Translations under genes and position numbers: made by a program
From: an uncultured Lachnospiraceae bacterium
GTDB taxonomy: Bacteria; Bacillota; Clostridia; Lachnospirales; Lachnospiraceae
Assembly (NCBI GenBank): GCA_949287925.1
Contig: CASEIR010000017.1
Location: forward strand, 1 to 61,589
Direction of reading: 5' to 3'
DNA length: 61,589 nucleotides
The notes under the pieces: generated by a model
Database searches by the model: none
What the model saw: only the letters and a program-made list of their open reading frames with translations
Told to the model about the DNA's origin: nothing
Shown: piece by piece, positions 25,541 through 34,121 of the stretch
Numbering within the stretch: the first letter of the stretch is position 1
How the letters are laid out: the number at the start of each line of letters is the position of its first letter

Positions 25541-26869
25541 TCAGTTGCAGTATCTGAAAGACTTGTCTGTAATAATTCTGGCAAAGATCAGCCCCAGCGG
25601 CAGCGCCAGGATGATCAGCATAGCGGACGCAAAGTAGGAGGTAGAGGTGGACAGTGACATAGCTCCCAGATTGTAGACGGCCCGGTAAAGGAACAGGCCG
25701 GGGACCATAATAACGATGGAAGGTACAGTCAGGGAGATTCTCGGATACCCAAGCTTTCGGTTGATCAGGGAGGCGAGAAGTCCTGCTGTCAGCGCTCCGG
25801 CAAATGCGGCGATGGAAGGCGGACAGTTTACCATATCGACCAGCTCCAACCGAAGAGTGTTAGCTACGGCGCCCACAAAAGCCGCGGAAGCAGCCATGGA
25901 AACCGGGCTGTTGAACATAATGGAGAATCCGAGTACTCCGCAAAAGCTTGCGATCAGACGCAGCAGAAGATGAATGGAGACGCCGATGCTAAGTTCCGGA
26001 AAATCCACAGGCTGCAGGTTCAGAGCCAGGGCGGTTGCCCAGGCTGTTACAGTGGCGACCACGGTAATGATCACGGCATATGAGAGCCGCTCTAAGCCGG
26101 AACGGATATCCAGCTTGGCAAAGTCAATGCCGCTGGTAATAAACGGGAATCCCGGTATGATGAATAGCATAGCGCAGATGTAGCCGGCCTGATGTTGTGC
26201 GGATATGGAGAATAGCAGTTCGGCGGCTCTTAAGGCCACGGTATAGGTGAGGCAGCCAAGAGCTACTGAAGTTACAATACATAGAAAAAGTGTGAATTTT
26301 TTTCCCAGCAGTCTGCTGCGGACGTAATTTCCAGCACCGGCGCCAAGAAAGGCACAGAGAATTTCGGGAATTCCCCCTCCCAGCAGGAAAGTGAAGGCAC
26401 CGCAGGCAAGAGCGGCGGAAAGTCCAAGAACAGCCGGCTTATAAAGGCCGCCCAGCTTTTCAATCCGGTCCAGCCGGGAGTGAAGCTGTTCACCGCTCAG
26501 ATGAACGCCGATGGTCGGGAAATCTTTGATAAAACGTTCGAGGTAATTTAGCTTATATGTATTCACGCCAGTATTATTCAGGCAGATTGACTGAGTAAAG
26601 CAATTGTTTTCATCGAAACAGGTATAGTCAATAGAAAGAAGACCGATGTTAGCGGTACAGGTAAGCCCAAGCGCCATTGCAAGGGAATTCATAGAGCTTC
26701 TGACGCGCCAGGCGCCGGTTCCGCAGGACAACAGCATCAATCCTGTCCGTCCGATAATGGAAGCTTTTTCCGTCAGTCCGGCGTCTGTGATCGGAACGTT
26801 TTCGCTGTCAGCTGCAAAGTTATGCCAGTATATATCCATATGGTTTGGTGCGATATTATTTGAGATCAT
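25541..26869 (-). CDS. Threonine/serine exporter family protein (ThrE)
   Basis: 442 residues: an N-terminal soluble part with DUF1212, followed by about ten membrane segments covering both DUF1212 and DUF3815, i.e. the fused one-chain form. GFPFITSGIDFAKLD and NCPPSIAAFAGALTAGLLAS are typical. ThrE proteins export threonine and serine using the proton gradient. I start at 26869 after AAGGAAGTGAAACG; ten more codons are open upstream. It is a single-gene unit on the minus strand. Confidence 0.85.
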   Translation of the reverse strand: MISNNIAPNHMDIYWHNFAADSENVPITDAGLTEKASIIGRTGLMLLSCGTGAWRVRSSMNSLAMALGLTCTANIGLLSIDYTCFDENNCFTQSICLNNTGVNTYKLNYLERFIKDFPTIGVHLSGEQLHSRLDRIEKLGGLYKPAVLGLSAALACGAFTFLLGGGIPEILCAFLGAGAGNYVRSRLLGKKFTLFLCIVTSVALGCLTYTVALRAAELLFSISAQHQAGYICAMLFIIPGFPFITSGIDFAKLDIRSGLERLSYAVIITVVATVTAWATALALNLQPVDFPELSIGVSIHLLLRLIASFCGVLGFSIMFNSPVSMAASAAFVGAVANTLRLELVDMVNCPPSIAAFAGALTAGLLASLINRKLGYPRISLTVPSIVIMVPGLFLYRAVYNLGAMSLSTSTSYFASAMLIILALPLGLIFARIITDKSFRYCN

Positions 26870-26999
26870 TCGTTTCACTTCCTTGTGTTTTCTTATCAAT
26901 TACAGTATAGTGAGAATAGATGAAATGTCAAGAAAATGATGGGACAGAGTCAGGAGGAGCAGATAGCTTTCAAAGAGGTCATTTAATATATACCGTCAC

Positions 27000-27016
27000 A
27001 GAAATAACATATTTCT
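27000..27016. promoter_or_regulatory. Inverted repeat upstream of the two-component operon
   Basis: AGAAATA-ACA-TATTTCT, a perfect 7-3-7 repeat, just ahead of TAAAAT (27021-27026), which may be the -10 box. It could be an operator, for example for autoregulation by the response regulator; this is inference. Confidence 0.4.
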
Positions 27017-27055
27017 CTGGTAAAATTTTAGAAAAAGTGTGGAGGATGAACGGAT

Positions 27056-27733
27056 ATGGATAAGATAAAGATATTAGTGGTAGATGATGAGGGCAGAATG
27101 CGTAAATTGGTACGGGATTTCCTGGAACGGGAAGGCTTCGCGGTTCTGGAAGCCGGAGACGGTGTGGAGGCTATGGATCTGTTTTTTGAGGATAAGAATA
27201 TTGCCCTGATCATTCTGGATGTTATGATGCCAAGACTGGATGGATGGGAGACGTTAAAAGAGATCCGCCAGTATTCGAAAGTGCCGGTGATCATGCTGAC
27301 AGCAAAATCGGAAGAACGGGATGAGCTGCAGGGCTTTCGGCTGGGGGTAGATGAGTATATATCAAAACCGTTCAGTCCCAAGATTCTTGTGGCAAGGGTG
27401 GAGGCAATTCTAAGACGGAGCCATGCGCGGGAAGAGGATGCGGTGGAAGCTGGGGGAATACAGATTGATAAGACGGCACATCAGGTAAAAATTGACGGGC
27501 GGGAAGTTGAGCTGAGTTATAAAGAGTTTGAATTGCTTTCTTATTTTGTTGAAAACGAAGGAATTGCACTCTCCAGAGAGAAAATTCTTAATAATGTCTG
27601 GAACTATGATTATTTCGGAGATGCAAGGACAATCGATACCCATGTGAAAAAACTACGAAGCAAGATGGGAGATAAAGGAAATTATATTAAAACCATCTGG
27701 GGGATGGGCTATAAATTTGAGGTGGATTCATAG
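27056..27733 (+). CDS. OmpR/PhoB family response regulator
   Basis: 225 residues. Receiver domain 1-120: VVDDE (10-12), phosphoacceptor D55 in IILDVMMPRLDG, and K of YISKPFSP. DNA-binding winged helix (about 130-225) with SYKEFELLSYFVEN, GDARTIDTHVKKLRSKMG and GMGYKFE. It is phosphorylated by the kinase encoded directly after it (1-base overlap). GGAGGATGAACGGAT precedes the start. No target gene is apparent beyond its own operon. Confidence 0.93.
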   Translation: MDKIKILVVDDEGRMRKLVRDFLEREGFAVLEAGDGVEAMDLFFEDKNIALIILDVMMPRLDGWETLKEIRQYSKVPVIMLTAKSEERDELQGFRLGVDEYISKPFSPKILVARVEAILRRSHAREEDAVEAGGIQIDKTAHQVKIDGREVELSYKEFELLSYFVENEGIALSREKILNNVWNYDYFGDARTIDTHVKKLRSKMGDKGNYIKTIWGMGYKFEVDS

Positions 27734-29199
27734 TGAAACATTCGATTAAGAGACAGATGATCGCAATCTTTATCGGTCTTATGGTTTGTCTGGTTGCAGC
27801 GCTTCTTATTATTAATGTTACATTTCTGGAGCCTTATTATATCAGAAATAAAGAAAACGCGTTTCTGGATACCTATAATGAACTGGAACATGTGGTGAAG
27901 GACGGTTTGTTGGAGAATGAAGAAGCAACAGACGTGCTGGTAAAGAGAGCGGAGAAAAACAATATATCCTTTATTATCAGTGAAGCTCAGTCCCGGAATA
28001 AGTATACGAATGTGCATGATAAAGAGCTTTTGTGGAATCAGTTGATGGGATATTTGCTGAATCAGACGCAGAAGCAGGGAGAGGTATTGGAAACGGCAGA
28101 AAATTATCAGCTTCTGAAGTCAAGGGATCCTTGGAACAAGACGGATTATCTGGTTATGTGGGGGAGTTTTGATGACGGGAGCCAGTTTCTGATGAGAAGT
28201 CCGCTGGAAAGTATTAGGGAAAGCGCAGACATGACCAACCGGTTTCTGATCTATATCGGCAGTATTCTGATCCTGATTGCAGGTGTGTGCGTCTGGTATT
28301 TTTCAAAAAAACTGACGGATCCGATTCAGGAACTTGCGGTATTGTCAGATAAGATGGCGGATCTGGATTTTGAGGCCAAATATACCAGTGGTGGTGAAAA
28401 TGAGATCGGAGAACTGGGAGCCAATTTTAACCGGATGTCAGAAAAACTTGAAAGTACCATATCGGAATTAAAGCGGGCAAATAACCGCCTGCTGAAAGAT
28501 ATCGAAAAAAAGGAAAAACTGGAGCAAATGCGCAACGATTTCCTGGGCAATGTTTCCCATGAACTGAAGACGCCCATTGCGCTGATTCAGGGATATGCAG
28601 AAGGACTAAAAGATGGAATCACAGAAGACCCGGAAAATATGGAGTTCTATTGTGACGTGATCATTGATGAATCTGCGAAGATGAACCAGATGGTAAAGAA
28701 TCTTCTGGCGTTGAATCAGCTGGAATTCGGAGATGACGATCTGGTGTTTGAACGGTTTGACCTGACCGCTGTGATTCGAGGTGTGCTGCAGAGCATGGAG
28801 ATTCTGGCGCAGCAGGACCAGATCCGGGTGATCTTCCGGCAGCAGGATTCCGTTTATGTATGGGCCGATGAGTTTAAGACTGAGCAGGTGGTACGTAATT
28901 ATGTCAGTAATGCATTCCATCATACAGCGGGAGATAAGGCGGTAGAGGTAAAAATGAACCGGAACGGGAAATCCATACGGGTATCAGTATTTAACACGGG
29001 AAGCCCGATCCCGGAGAAGGATCTTAAGCATATTTGGGAAAAGTTTTATAAGGTTGATAAGGCTCATACCAGGGAATATGGAGGAAACGGCATAGGACTG
29101 TCTATTGTTAAAGCGATCATGGAATCTTTCCATCAGGGATACGGGGTCAGGAATTATGACAATGGAGTTGAATTCTGGTTTGAACTTGATGTAGAATAG
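27733..29199 (+). CDS. Membrane sensor histidine kinase (HAMP-HisKA-HATPase)
   Basis: 488 residues from GTG 27733. Membrane segments at about 8-32 and 170-190 enclose an extracytoplasmic sensor of about 135 residues. HAMP follows (about 190-245). The phosphorylated H276 is in GNVSHELKTPIALI. The ATPase domain has NYVSNAFHHT (N box) and GGNGIGLSIVKAIM (G2 box). No ligand-binding family is recognisable in the sensor. Translation is coupled to the response regulator. Confidence 0.92.
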   Translation: MKHSIKRQMIAIFIGLMVCLVAALLIINVTFLEPYYIRNKENAFLDTYNELEHVVKDGLLENEEATDVLVKRAEKNNISFIISEAQSRNKYTNVHDKELLWNQLMGYLLNQTQKQGEVLETAENYQLLKSRDPWNKTDYLVMWGSFDDGSQFLMRSPLESIRESADMTNRFLIYIGSILILIAGVCVWYFSKKLTDPIQELAVLSDKMADLDFEAKYTSGGENEIGELGANFNRMSEKLESTISELKRANNRLLKDIEKKEKLEQMRNDFLGNVSHELKTPIALIQGYAEGLKDGITEDPENMEFYCDVIIDESAKMNQMVKNLLALNQLEFGDDDLVFERFDLTAVIRGVLQSMEILAQQDQIRVIFRQQDSVYVWADEFKTEQVVRNYVSNAFHHTAGDKAVEVKMNRNGKSIRVSVFNTGSPIPEKDLKHIWEKFYKVDKAHTREYGGNGIGLSIVKAIMESFHQGYGVRNYDNGVEFWFELDVE

Positions 29200-29235
29200 A
29201 GATCATAATATGGAAATAGGAAGGCGGAGAGAACG

Positions 29236-29841
29236 TTGATAGCAATCATCGACTATGATGCGGGGAATATAAAGAGTGTTGAGAAAGCGCTGCAGCTTCT
29301 TGGACAGGAGGCGGTGATCACTCGGAATCCAGAGCAGATTTTACAGGCAGATAAAGTGATTTTGCCGGGGGTGGGCGCGTTTGGCGATGCTATGGGTAAG
29401 ATTCGAAAGTACGGATTGGAAACAGTAATCCAGAAAGTAACAGAACAGGAGATCCCTTTTCTTGGAATCTGCCTGGGGCTTCAGCTTTTATTTGAATCCA
29501 GCGATGAAGCTCCGGGAGTAAAGGGGCTGGGAATCCTGAAGGGAGAGATCCGCAGGCTGCCGGAACAGGAAGGATATAAGATCCCGCATATGGGATGGAA
29601 TTCCCTGGAGCTTGTGAATGACGGAAGACTGTTCCGGAATCTGCCGGAGCACCCGTATGTCTATTTTGTCCATTCGTATTATCTGGAAGCGGCAGACGAG
29701 GGAATCGTCCGGGCTGTGACGGATTATACTACAAAGATTCATGCTTCGGTAGAACAGGGGAATGTTTTTGCATGCCAGTTCCATCCGGAGAAGAGCAGCG
29801 ATGTGGGACTTCAGATTTTAAGAAATTTTGTAGAACTGTAG
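29236..29841 (+). CDS. hisH: Imidazole glycerol phosphate synthase, glutaminase subunit HisH
   Basis: 201 residues starting at TTG 29236 (GGCGGAGAGAACG leader). The nucleophile cysteine is in [13 protein letters not shown], with PGVGAF for the oxyanion strand and QFHPEKSS supplying His and Glu. It makes ammonia from glutamine and channels it to HisF. The remaining histidine genes are not in the window. HisF follows after 15 bases. Confidence 0.94.
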   Translation: MIAIIDYDAGNIKSVEKALQLLGQEAVITRNPEQILQADKVILPGVGAFGDAMGKIRKYGLETVIQKVTEQEIPFLGICLGLQLLFESSDEAPGVKGLGILKGEIRRLPEQEGYKIPHMGWNSLELVNDGRLFRNLPEHPYVYFVHSYYLEAADEGIVRAVTDYTTKIHASVEQGNVFACQFHPEKSSDVGLQILRNFVEL

Positions 29842-29856
29842 ACGGAGGATGAGAAG

Positions 29857-30618
29857 ATGCATACTAAGAGAATTATTCCCTGTCTGGATGTAAATAACGG
29901 ACGCGTGGTTAAGGGTGTGAATTTTGTGGATTTGAAAGATGCCGGGGATCCGGTGGAAATCGGCAGAGCATATGATAAGGCCGGAGCAGATGAGCTGGTG
30001 TTTCTGGACATTACCGCATCATCGGATGCGCGGGCGACGGTAGTAGATATGGTCCGCAAAGTGGCGGAGACAGTATTCATCCCGTTTACGGTTGGAGGGG
30101 GAATCCGTACCGTAGATGATTTCAAGGCGCTTCTGCGTGAAGGGGCGGACAAGATTTCGATCAATTCTTCTGCGATTAATACGCCGCGATTGATATCAGA
30201 CGCGGCAGATAAGTTTGGAAGCCAATGTGTAGTGGTGGCTATTGACGCAAAAAAGCGGGCCGATGGAAGTGGCTGGAATATCTATAAAAACGGAGGCCGA
30301 ATCGATGTGGGTATCGATGCGGTGGAATGGGCAGCCAGAGTGGAAAAGCTGGGGGCCGGAGAAATTCTTCTGACCAGTATGGACTGCGATGGAACCAAGG
30401 CAGGGTATGATCTGGAGCTGACCCGGGCGATTGCCGAGACGGTGTCTGTTCCCGTGATTGCGTCCGGAGGAGCCGGTACGCTGGAGCATTTTTATGAAGC
30501 GCTGACGGACGGGAAGGCGGACGCGGCGCTGGCGGCTTCCCTGTTCCATTATAAGGAGTTGGAGATCCGGGAGGTAAAAGAATACCTGAGGAACCGGAAT
30601 GTCCCGGTCCGTCTGTAA
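29857..30618 (+). CDS. hisF: Imidazole glycerol phosphate synthase, cyclase subunit HisF
   Basis: 253 residues, a TIM barrel. [19 protein letters not shown] (catalytic D11 equivalent), [21 protein letters not shown] and VIASGGAG bind the substrate phosphates. It forms imidazole glycerol phosphate and AICAR; the AICAR can re-enter purine synthesis through the enzymes at 12.9-14.8 kb. GACGGAGGATGAGAAG precedes the start. Confidence 0.95.
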   Translation: MHTKRIIPCLDVNNGRVVKGVNFVDLKDAGDPVEIGRAYDKAGADELVFLDITASSDARATVVDMVRKVAETVFIPFTVGGGIRTVDDFKALLREGADKISINSSAINTPRLISDAADKFGSQCVVVAIDAKKRADGSGWNIYKNGGRIDVGIDAVEWAARVEKLGAGEILLTSMDCDGTKAGYDLELTRAIAETVSVPVIASGGAGTLEHFYEALTDGKADAALAASLFHYKELEIREVKEYLRNRNVPVRL

Positions 30619-30638
30619 GGAGAAAGAGGTAGAAGCGA

Positions 30639-31310
30639 ATGGGAGCGATCAATAATGACTGGCTGGAAGCCTTGAAAGAGGAGTTTGGAAAGCCATATTA
30701 TAAAGAATTATTTGAAACGGTGAACCGAGAATACCATACCAGACAGATTTTCCCGCCGGCGGATGATATCTTTAATGCGTTTCATCTGACACCGCTGCAT
30801 AAAGTGAAGGCGGTTATATTGGGACAGGATCCTTACCATAATGTGGGACAGGCACATGGACTGTGCTTCTCAGTGCAAAAAGGAGTGGCGATTCCGCCTT
30901 CGCTGGTGAATATCTATCAGGAGCTGCACGATGATCTGGGATGCGCGATTCCCAGCCATGGTTGTCTGACACAGTGGGCAGAGCAGGGGGTTCTGATGCT
31001 GAATACGGTACTGACGGTACGCGCGCATCAGGCCAATTCTCACCGGGGAATCGGCTGGGAAGAATTCACAGACGCTGCGATCCGTGCTTTGAATACGCAG
31101 GACAGACCGATTGTATTTATCTTGTGGGGCAGCCCTGCCCAGAGGAAAGAAAGGATGCTGACAAACCCCAACCATCTGATTCTGAAAGCGCCTCACCCAA
31201 GCCCTTTATCTGCGTACCGGGGGTTTTTCGGCAGCAGGCCATTCAGTCAGACCAATGCTTTTCTGGAGGCGCACGGAGAGACGCCTATCGACTGGCAAAT
31301 TACGGAATAA
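30639..31310 (+). CDS. ung: Uracil-DNA glycosylase, family 1
   Basis: 223 residues. VILGQDPYHNVGQAHGLCFS contains the catalytic Asp; PPSLVNIYQEL, LLNTVLTV (read here as LMLNTVLTV) and HPSPLSAYRGFFGS complete the family-1 pattern. It excises uracil from DNA. It starts 20 bases after hisF and is followed by a terminator. Confidence 0.95.
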   Translation: MGAINNDWLEALKEEFGKPYYKELFETVNREYHTRQIFPPADDIFNAFHLTPLHKVKAVILGQDPYHNVGQAHGLCFSVQKGVAIPPSLVNIYQELHDDLGCAIPSHGCLTQWAEQGVLMLNTVLTVRAHQANSHRGIGWEEFTDAAIRALNTQDRPIVFILWGSPAQRKERMLTNPNHLILKAPHPSPLSAYRGFFGSRPFSQTNAFLEAHGETPIDWQITE

Positions 31311-31314
31311 GAGG

Positions 31315-31353
31315 AAAAGAGCTGTTGATATGTATGATGTCGGCAGCTCTTTT
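31315..31353 (+). terminator. Terminator after ung
   Basis: AAAAGAGCTG (31315-31324) pairs with CAGCTCTTTT (31344-31353) around a 19-base interior that can pair partly. Confidence 0.7.
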
Positions 31354-31418
31354 CAATGTCAGCCACTTACAGTGTCAGAATGTGTTTTTGACACTTCCGG
31401 GATTTTTATTGAAAAGTG

Positions 31419-31447
31419 TTGACATTCTGATCTTTTGTAGTTATATT
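31419..31447 (+). promoter_or_regulatory. Promoter of the first metal ATPase gene
   Basis: TTGACA (31419-31424), a 17-bp spacer, TATATT (31442-31447). Confidence 0.75.
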
Positions 31448-31448
31448 A

Positions 31449-31480
31449 ATATATGAACACATGAATGAATATTCATATAT
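31449..31480. promoter_or_regulatory. Probable ArsR/SmtB-type operator of the first metal ATPase
   Basis: ATATATGAA (31449-31457) is repeated inverted as TTCATATAT (31472-31480); an inner perfect palindrome ATGAATATTCAT lies at 31465-31476. It lies just past the -10 box, where a bound repressor would block transcription. The ATATGA.../TCATAT form resembles sites of CadC/CzrA-type repressors, and one is encoded at 33732. Confidence 0.65.
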
Positions 31481-31504
31481 TGAAGCTGGATGGAGGAAGA
31501 TGGT

Positions 31505-33637
31505 GTGAAAGAGGATGAAACAAAAACAACGATATACATATTAGAAGGATTAGGGTGTGCGCACTGTGCAGCAAAGATGGAAGAGCTGATCCGGAATCTT
31601 CCCGGAGTCGAGGAAGCGGTTCTGACATTTGCCACAAAGCAGCTGATGGTGACAGCGGAACATCCGGAGACATTGAAGGAACGCATACAGAATGCCTGTG
31701 ATTCTGTAGAAGAGGGAGTGACCGTCTGTCTGAAAGAAGAGGGAGGCAGGGATAAAGGAAGCAAAAGCCGTTTTATACGGGAAAGTCAGAAAGACCTGGT
31801 TCCGGTTGCGGTTGGTACAATACTATTTCTTATGGGGATTCTGATAACTGGATGGAATCCTGGAACGGAGTTATCCTTTTTTATTTTTATTGCGGCTTAT
31901 TTGGTGCTGGGGATTAGGATTGTTGCTGCGGCTTTGAAAAATCTGGTAAAAGGCCATGTGTTTGATGAGAACTTCCTTATGAGTGTGGCGACGATAGGGG
32001 CGTTTGCCATTGGTGATTATAAGGAAGCGGTGGGAGTCATGTTGTTTTACCGGGTTGGAGAATTGTTTGAAGAGATGGCGGTAAATAAAAGCCGGACCCA
32101 GATCATGGAAGCGGTGGATCTTCGCCCGGAAGTGGTACGGCAGATTCGTGGAGAGAAGATTGTTGAGATTCCTGCGGCGGATGCGAAACCAGGAGACAGG
32201 ATACAGATACGGCCGGGGGACCGTATACCATTGGATGGAAGAATTGTGGAAGGCAACGGAAGAATCGATACGTCTCCTATCACCGGAGAACCGGTCCCGG
32301 TTATGGTCGCAGAGGGCAGCAAGGTGTTTTCCGGTTGTGTGAACGACCGGAGTGTGTTGATCCTGGAAGTTGAGAAATGTCTGGAAGATTCTATGGTAAG
32401 CAGAATCCTGGATTCAGTGGAACATGCGGCGGCCAGCAAGCCGAAGATTGACCGGTTTATTACGAAATTTGCCAAAATTTATACACCGATAGTCGTATCT
32501 GCTGCGCTGCTGACGGCGATCCTTCCGTCCTTGCTGACAGGAGAATGGAATTACTGGATCTATACAGCAATCACATTTCTGGTTATCAGTTGTCCCTGCG
32601 CCCTGGTGTTGAGTGTGCCGTTGGCCTTTTTTTCCGGGATAGGAGCAGCTTCCCGGAAAGGGATTCTTTTTAAGGGAGGTCTGGCCATTGAAGCTTTGAA
32701 AAGGGTAAAGGCAGTGGCGATGGATAAGACTGGAACAATCACTTGCGGAACGTTCGAAGTGCGGCAGGTAGTTTCCACGGGACGGATGACGGAAAAACAG
32801 ATTTTGAGTCTGGCGGCGGACTGTGAGAGTGGGAGTACGCATCCGATTGCAGTCAGTATTGTGGCAGAAGCGGCAAAACGCGGTCTCAGGCAGATCCATC
32901 CAAGGCATGTGGAAGAACTGCCTGGGAAAGGGATCCGGGCGGAATATCCGGAGGGAGTAATTCTATGCGGAAGCAGGGAATTCCTGGAAGATGAGGGAGT
33001 AAATACAGACCGGTTCGTGACAGCCGTCCAGGGGACGGAAGTGCTGGTGGCAGCATCGGGACAGCTGGAAGGATATCTGGTGATATCGGATGTGATAAAA
33101 TCTGGAGCGAAGGCTTCCATACAAAGACTGCGGAACATGAAAATGTCGGCGGCGATTCTGACCGGCGACAAAGAGGAAAGCGCCGGAAGTATTGCCAGGG
33201 AGGCCGGAATCGATGAAGTATATGCCAGACTTCTTCCTCAGGAAAAACTGGAATATCTGCAGAGGCTTCGCAGCAGATACGGTCCCGTGCTGTATGTGGG
33301 AGACGGAATCAACGACGCGCCGGTCCTTGCAGGAGCCGATGTTGGGGCTGCCATGGGAAGCGGCGCGGATGCGGCGATCGAAGTGGCGGACGTGGTGTTT
33401 CTGACATCATCGGTGGAAGCAATCCCGGACTCAATCGTGATTGCAAGAAAAACAGGAAGGATAGCCATGCAGAATGTTGTGTTCGCGCTGGCTATAAAAT
33501 TGCTGGTGATCTTTATAGGATTGTTGGGATTTGCCAATATGTGGATGGCGGTGTTCGCAGATACGGGAGTTGCGGTGATCTGCGTGTTGAATTCAATCCG
33601 CCTGCTTTATACAAAAGATTCGTTACGAAAATATTAA
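31505..33637 (+). CDS. P1B-type heavy-metal ATPase with CPC motif (Zn/Cd/Pb type)
   Basis: 710 residues from GTG 31505, which has GGAGGA 7 bases upstream (an in-frame ATG at 31490 has no clear site). An N-terminal HMA domain carries GLGCAHCAAK (C18, C21). Then come eight membrane helices, TGE in SPITGEPVP, CPC at 363-365 in helix 6, the phosphorylated D407 in DKTGTIT, THPIAVS, and GDGINDAPVLA. The FADTG aspartate in the last helix pair matches the Zn-binding Asp of ZntA-like pumps. It exports Zn2+, Cd2+ or Pb2+ across the membrane. The metal is inferred from motifs. Confidence 0.9.
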   Translation: MKEDETKTTIYILEGLGCAHCAAKMEELIRNLPGVEEAVLTFATKQLMVTAEHPETLKERIQNACDSVEEGVTVCLKEEGGRDKGSKSRFIRESQKDLVPVAVGTILFLMGILITGWNPGTELSFFIFIAAYLVLGIRIVAAALKNLVKGHVFDENFLMSVATIGAFAIGDYKEAVGVMLFYRVGELFEEMAVNKSRTQIMEAVDLRPEVVRQIRGEKIVEIPAADAKPGDRIQIRPGDRIPLDGRIVEGNGRIDTSPITGEPVPVMVAEGSKVFSGCVNDRSVLILEVEKCLEDSMVSRILDSVEHAAASKPKIDRFITKFAKIYTPIVVSAALLTAILPSLLTGEWNYWIYTAITFLVISCPCALVLSVPLAFFSGIGAASRKGILFKGGLAIEALKRVKAVAMDKTGTITCGTFEVRQVVSTGRMTEKQILSLAADCESGSTHPIAVSIVAEAAKRGLRQIHPRHVEELPGKGIRAEYPEGVILCGSREFLEDEGVNTDRFVTAVQGTEVLVAASGQLEGYLVISDVIKSGAKASIQRLRNMKMSAAILTGDKEESAGSIAREAGIDEVYARLLPQEKLEYLQRLRSRYGPVLYVGDGINDAPVLAGADVGAAMGSGADAAIEVADVVFLTSSVEAIPDSIVIARKTGRIAMQNVVFALAIKLLVIFIGLLGFANMWMAVFADTGVAVICVLNSIRLLYTKDSLRKY

Positions 33638-33663
33638 TTTTGTTTTCTTTTTGTGCCAAATGG

Positions 33664-33692
33664 TTGAAATAATAAAATCCATTTGGCATAAT
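33664..33692 (+). promoter_or_regulatory. Promoter of the ArsR-family repressor gene
   Basis: TTGAAA (33664-33669), 17 bp, CATAAT (33687-33692). Confidence 0.65.
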
Positions 33693-33698
33693 TATTAA

Positions 33699-33714
33699 AT
33701 GAGCAATTGCTCAT
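33699..33714. promoter_or_regulatory. Palindromic operator before the ArsR-family gene
   Basis: ATGAGCAATTGCTCAT, a perfect 16-bp palindrome 7 bases past the -10 box. It spans an ATG that would otherwise extend the gene; the position suggests autoregulation by the encoded repressor (inference). Confidence 0.65.
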
Positions 33715-33731
33715 GTGAAAAGGAGAAACGA

Positions 33732-34091
33732 ATGAAAAAACTGGAAGCAGAATGTTGTGATGTGACATGTGTCCATTATGATGCAGTAGAAAAGGCGAAA
33801 GTCCATATGCCGGCGGAAAATCTGTTGAAAGATCTGGCGGAGTTTTATAAGGTGTTCGCAGATACAACGAGAGTTCGGATACTGTATGTGCTGCTGGAAT
33901 CAGAGATGTGCGTCTGTGATCTGGCTGTGACATTGGGAATGACACAATCGGCAATTTCACACCAGCTGCGGGTGCTTAAGCAGATGAAACTGGTGACAAA
34001 CCGAAGAGAAGGGAAAACGGTGTTTTATTCTCTGGCAGACGACCATATCCAGACGATCATAAGTCAGGGAATGGAGCATATTATGGAATAG
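33732..34091 (+). CDS. ArsR/SmtB family metal-sensing repressor (CadC/CzrA-like)
   Basis: 119 residues, winged helix, with AAAAGGAGAAACGA before ATG 33732. Two sets of metal ligands are visible. N-terminal C8/C9/C13 plus C60/C62 in the MCVCDL helix match the CadC thiolate site for Cd/Pb. D103, H105, H116 and E119 in the last helix match the CzrA/SmtB Zn site spacing. DNA-recognition helix: MTQSAISHQLRVLKQM. Metal binding would release the operators at 31449 and 33699. It lies between the two ATPase genes, 31 bases before the second. Confidence 0.92.
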   Translation: MKKLEAECCDVTCVHYDAVEKAKVHMPAENLLKDLAEFYKVFADTTRVRILYVLLESEMCVCDLAVTLGMTQSAISHQLRVLKQMKLVTNRREGKTVFYSLADDHIQTIISQGMEHIME

Positions 34092-34121
34092 AGTCCATAA
34101 GGTTGTAAAAGGGAAAAAGAT

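Noticed and set aside
31490-31504. ATG 31490 as start of the first metal ATPase
   Set aside because: The only strong ribosome site (GGAGGA) overlaps this ATG and is well spaced for GTG 31505.
33699-33731. Longer start for the ArsR-family gene at ATG 33699
   Set aside because: This ATG is within the palindromic operator and too close to the -10 box; ATG 33732 has AAAAGGAG correctly placed.
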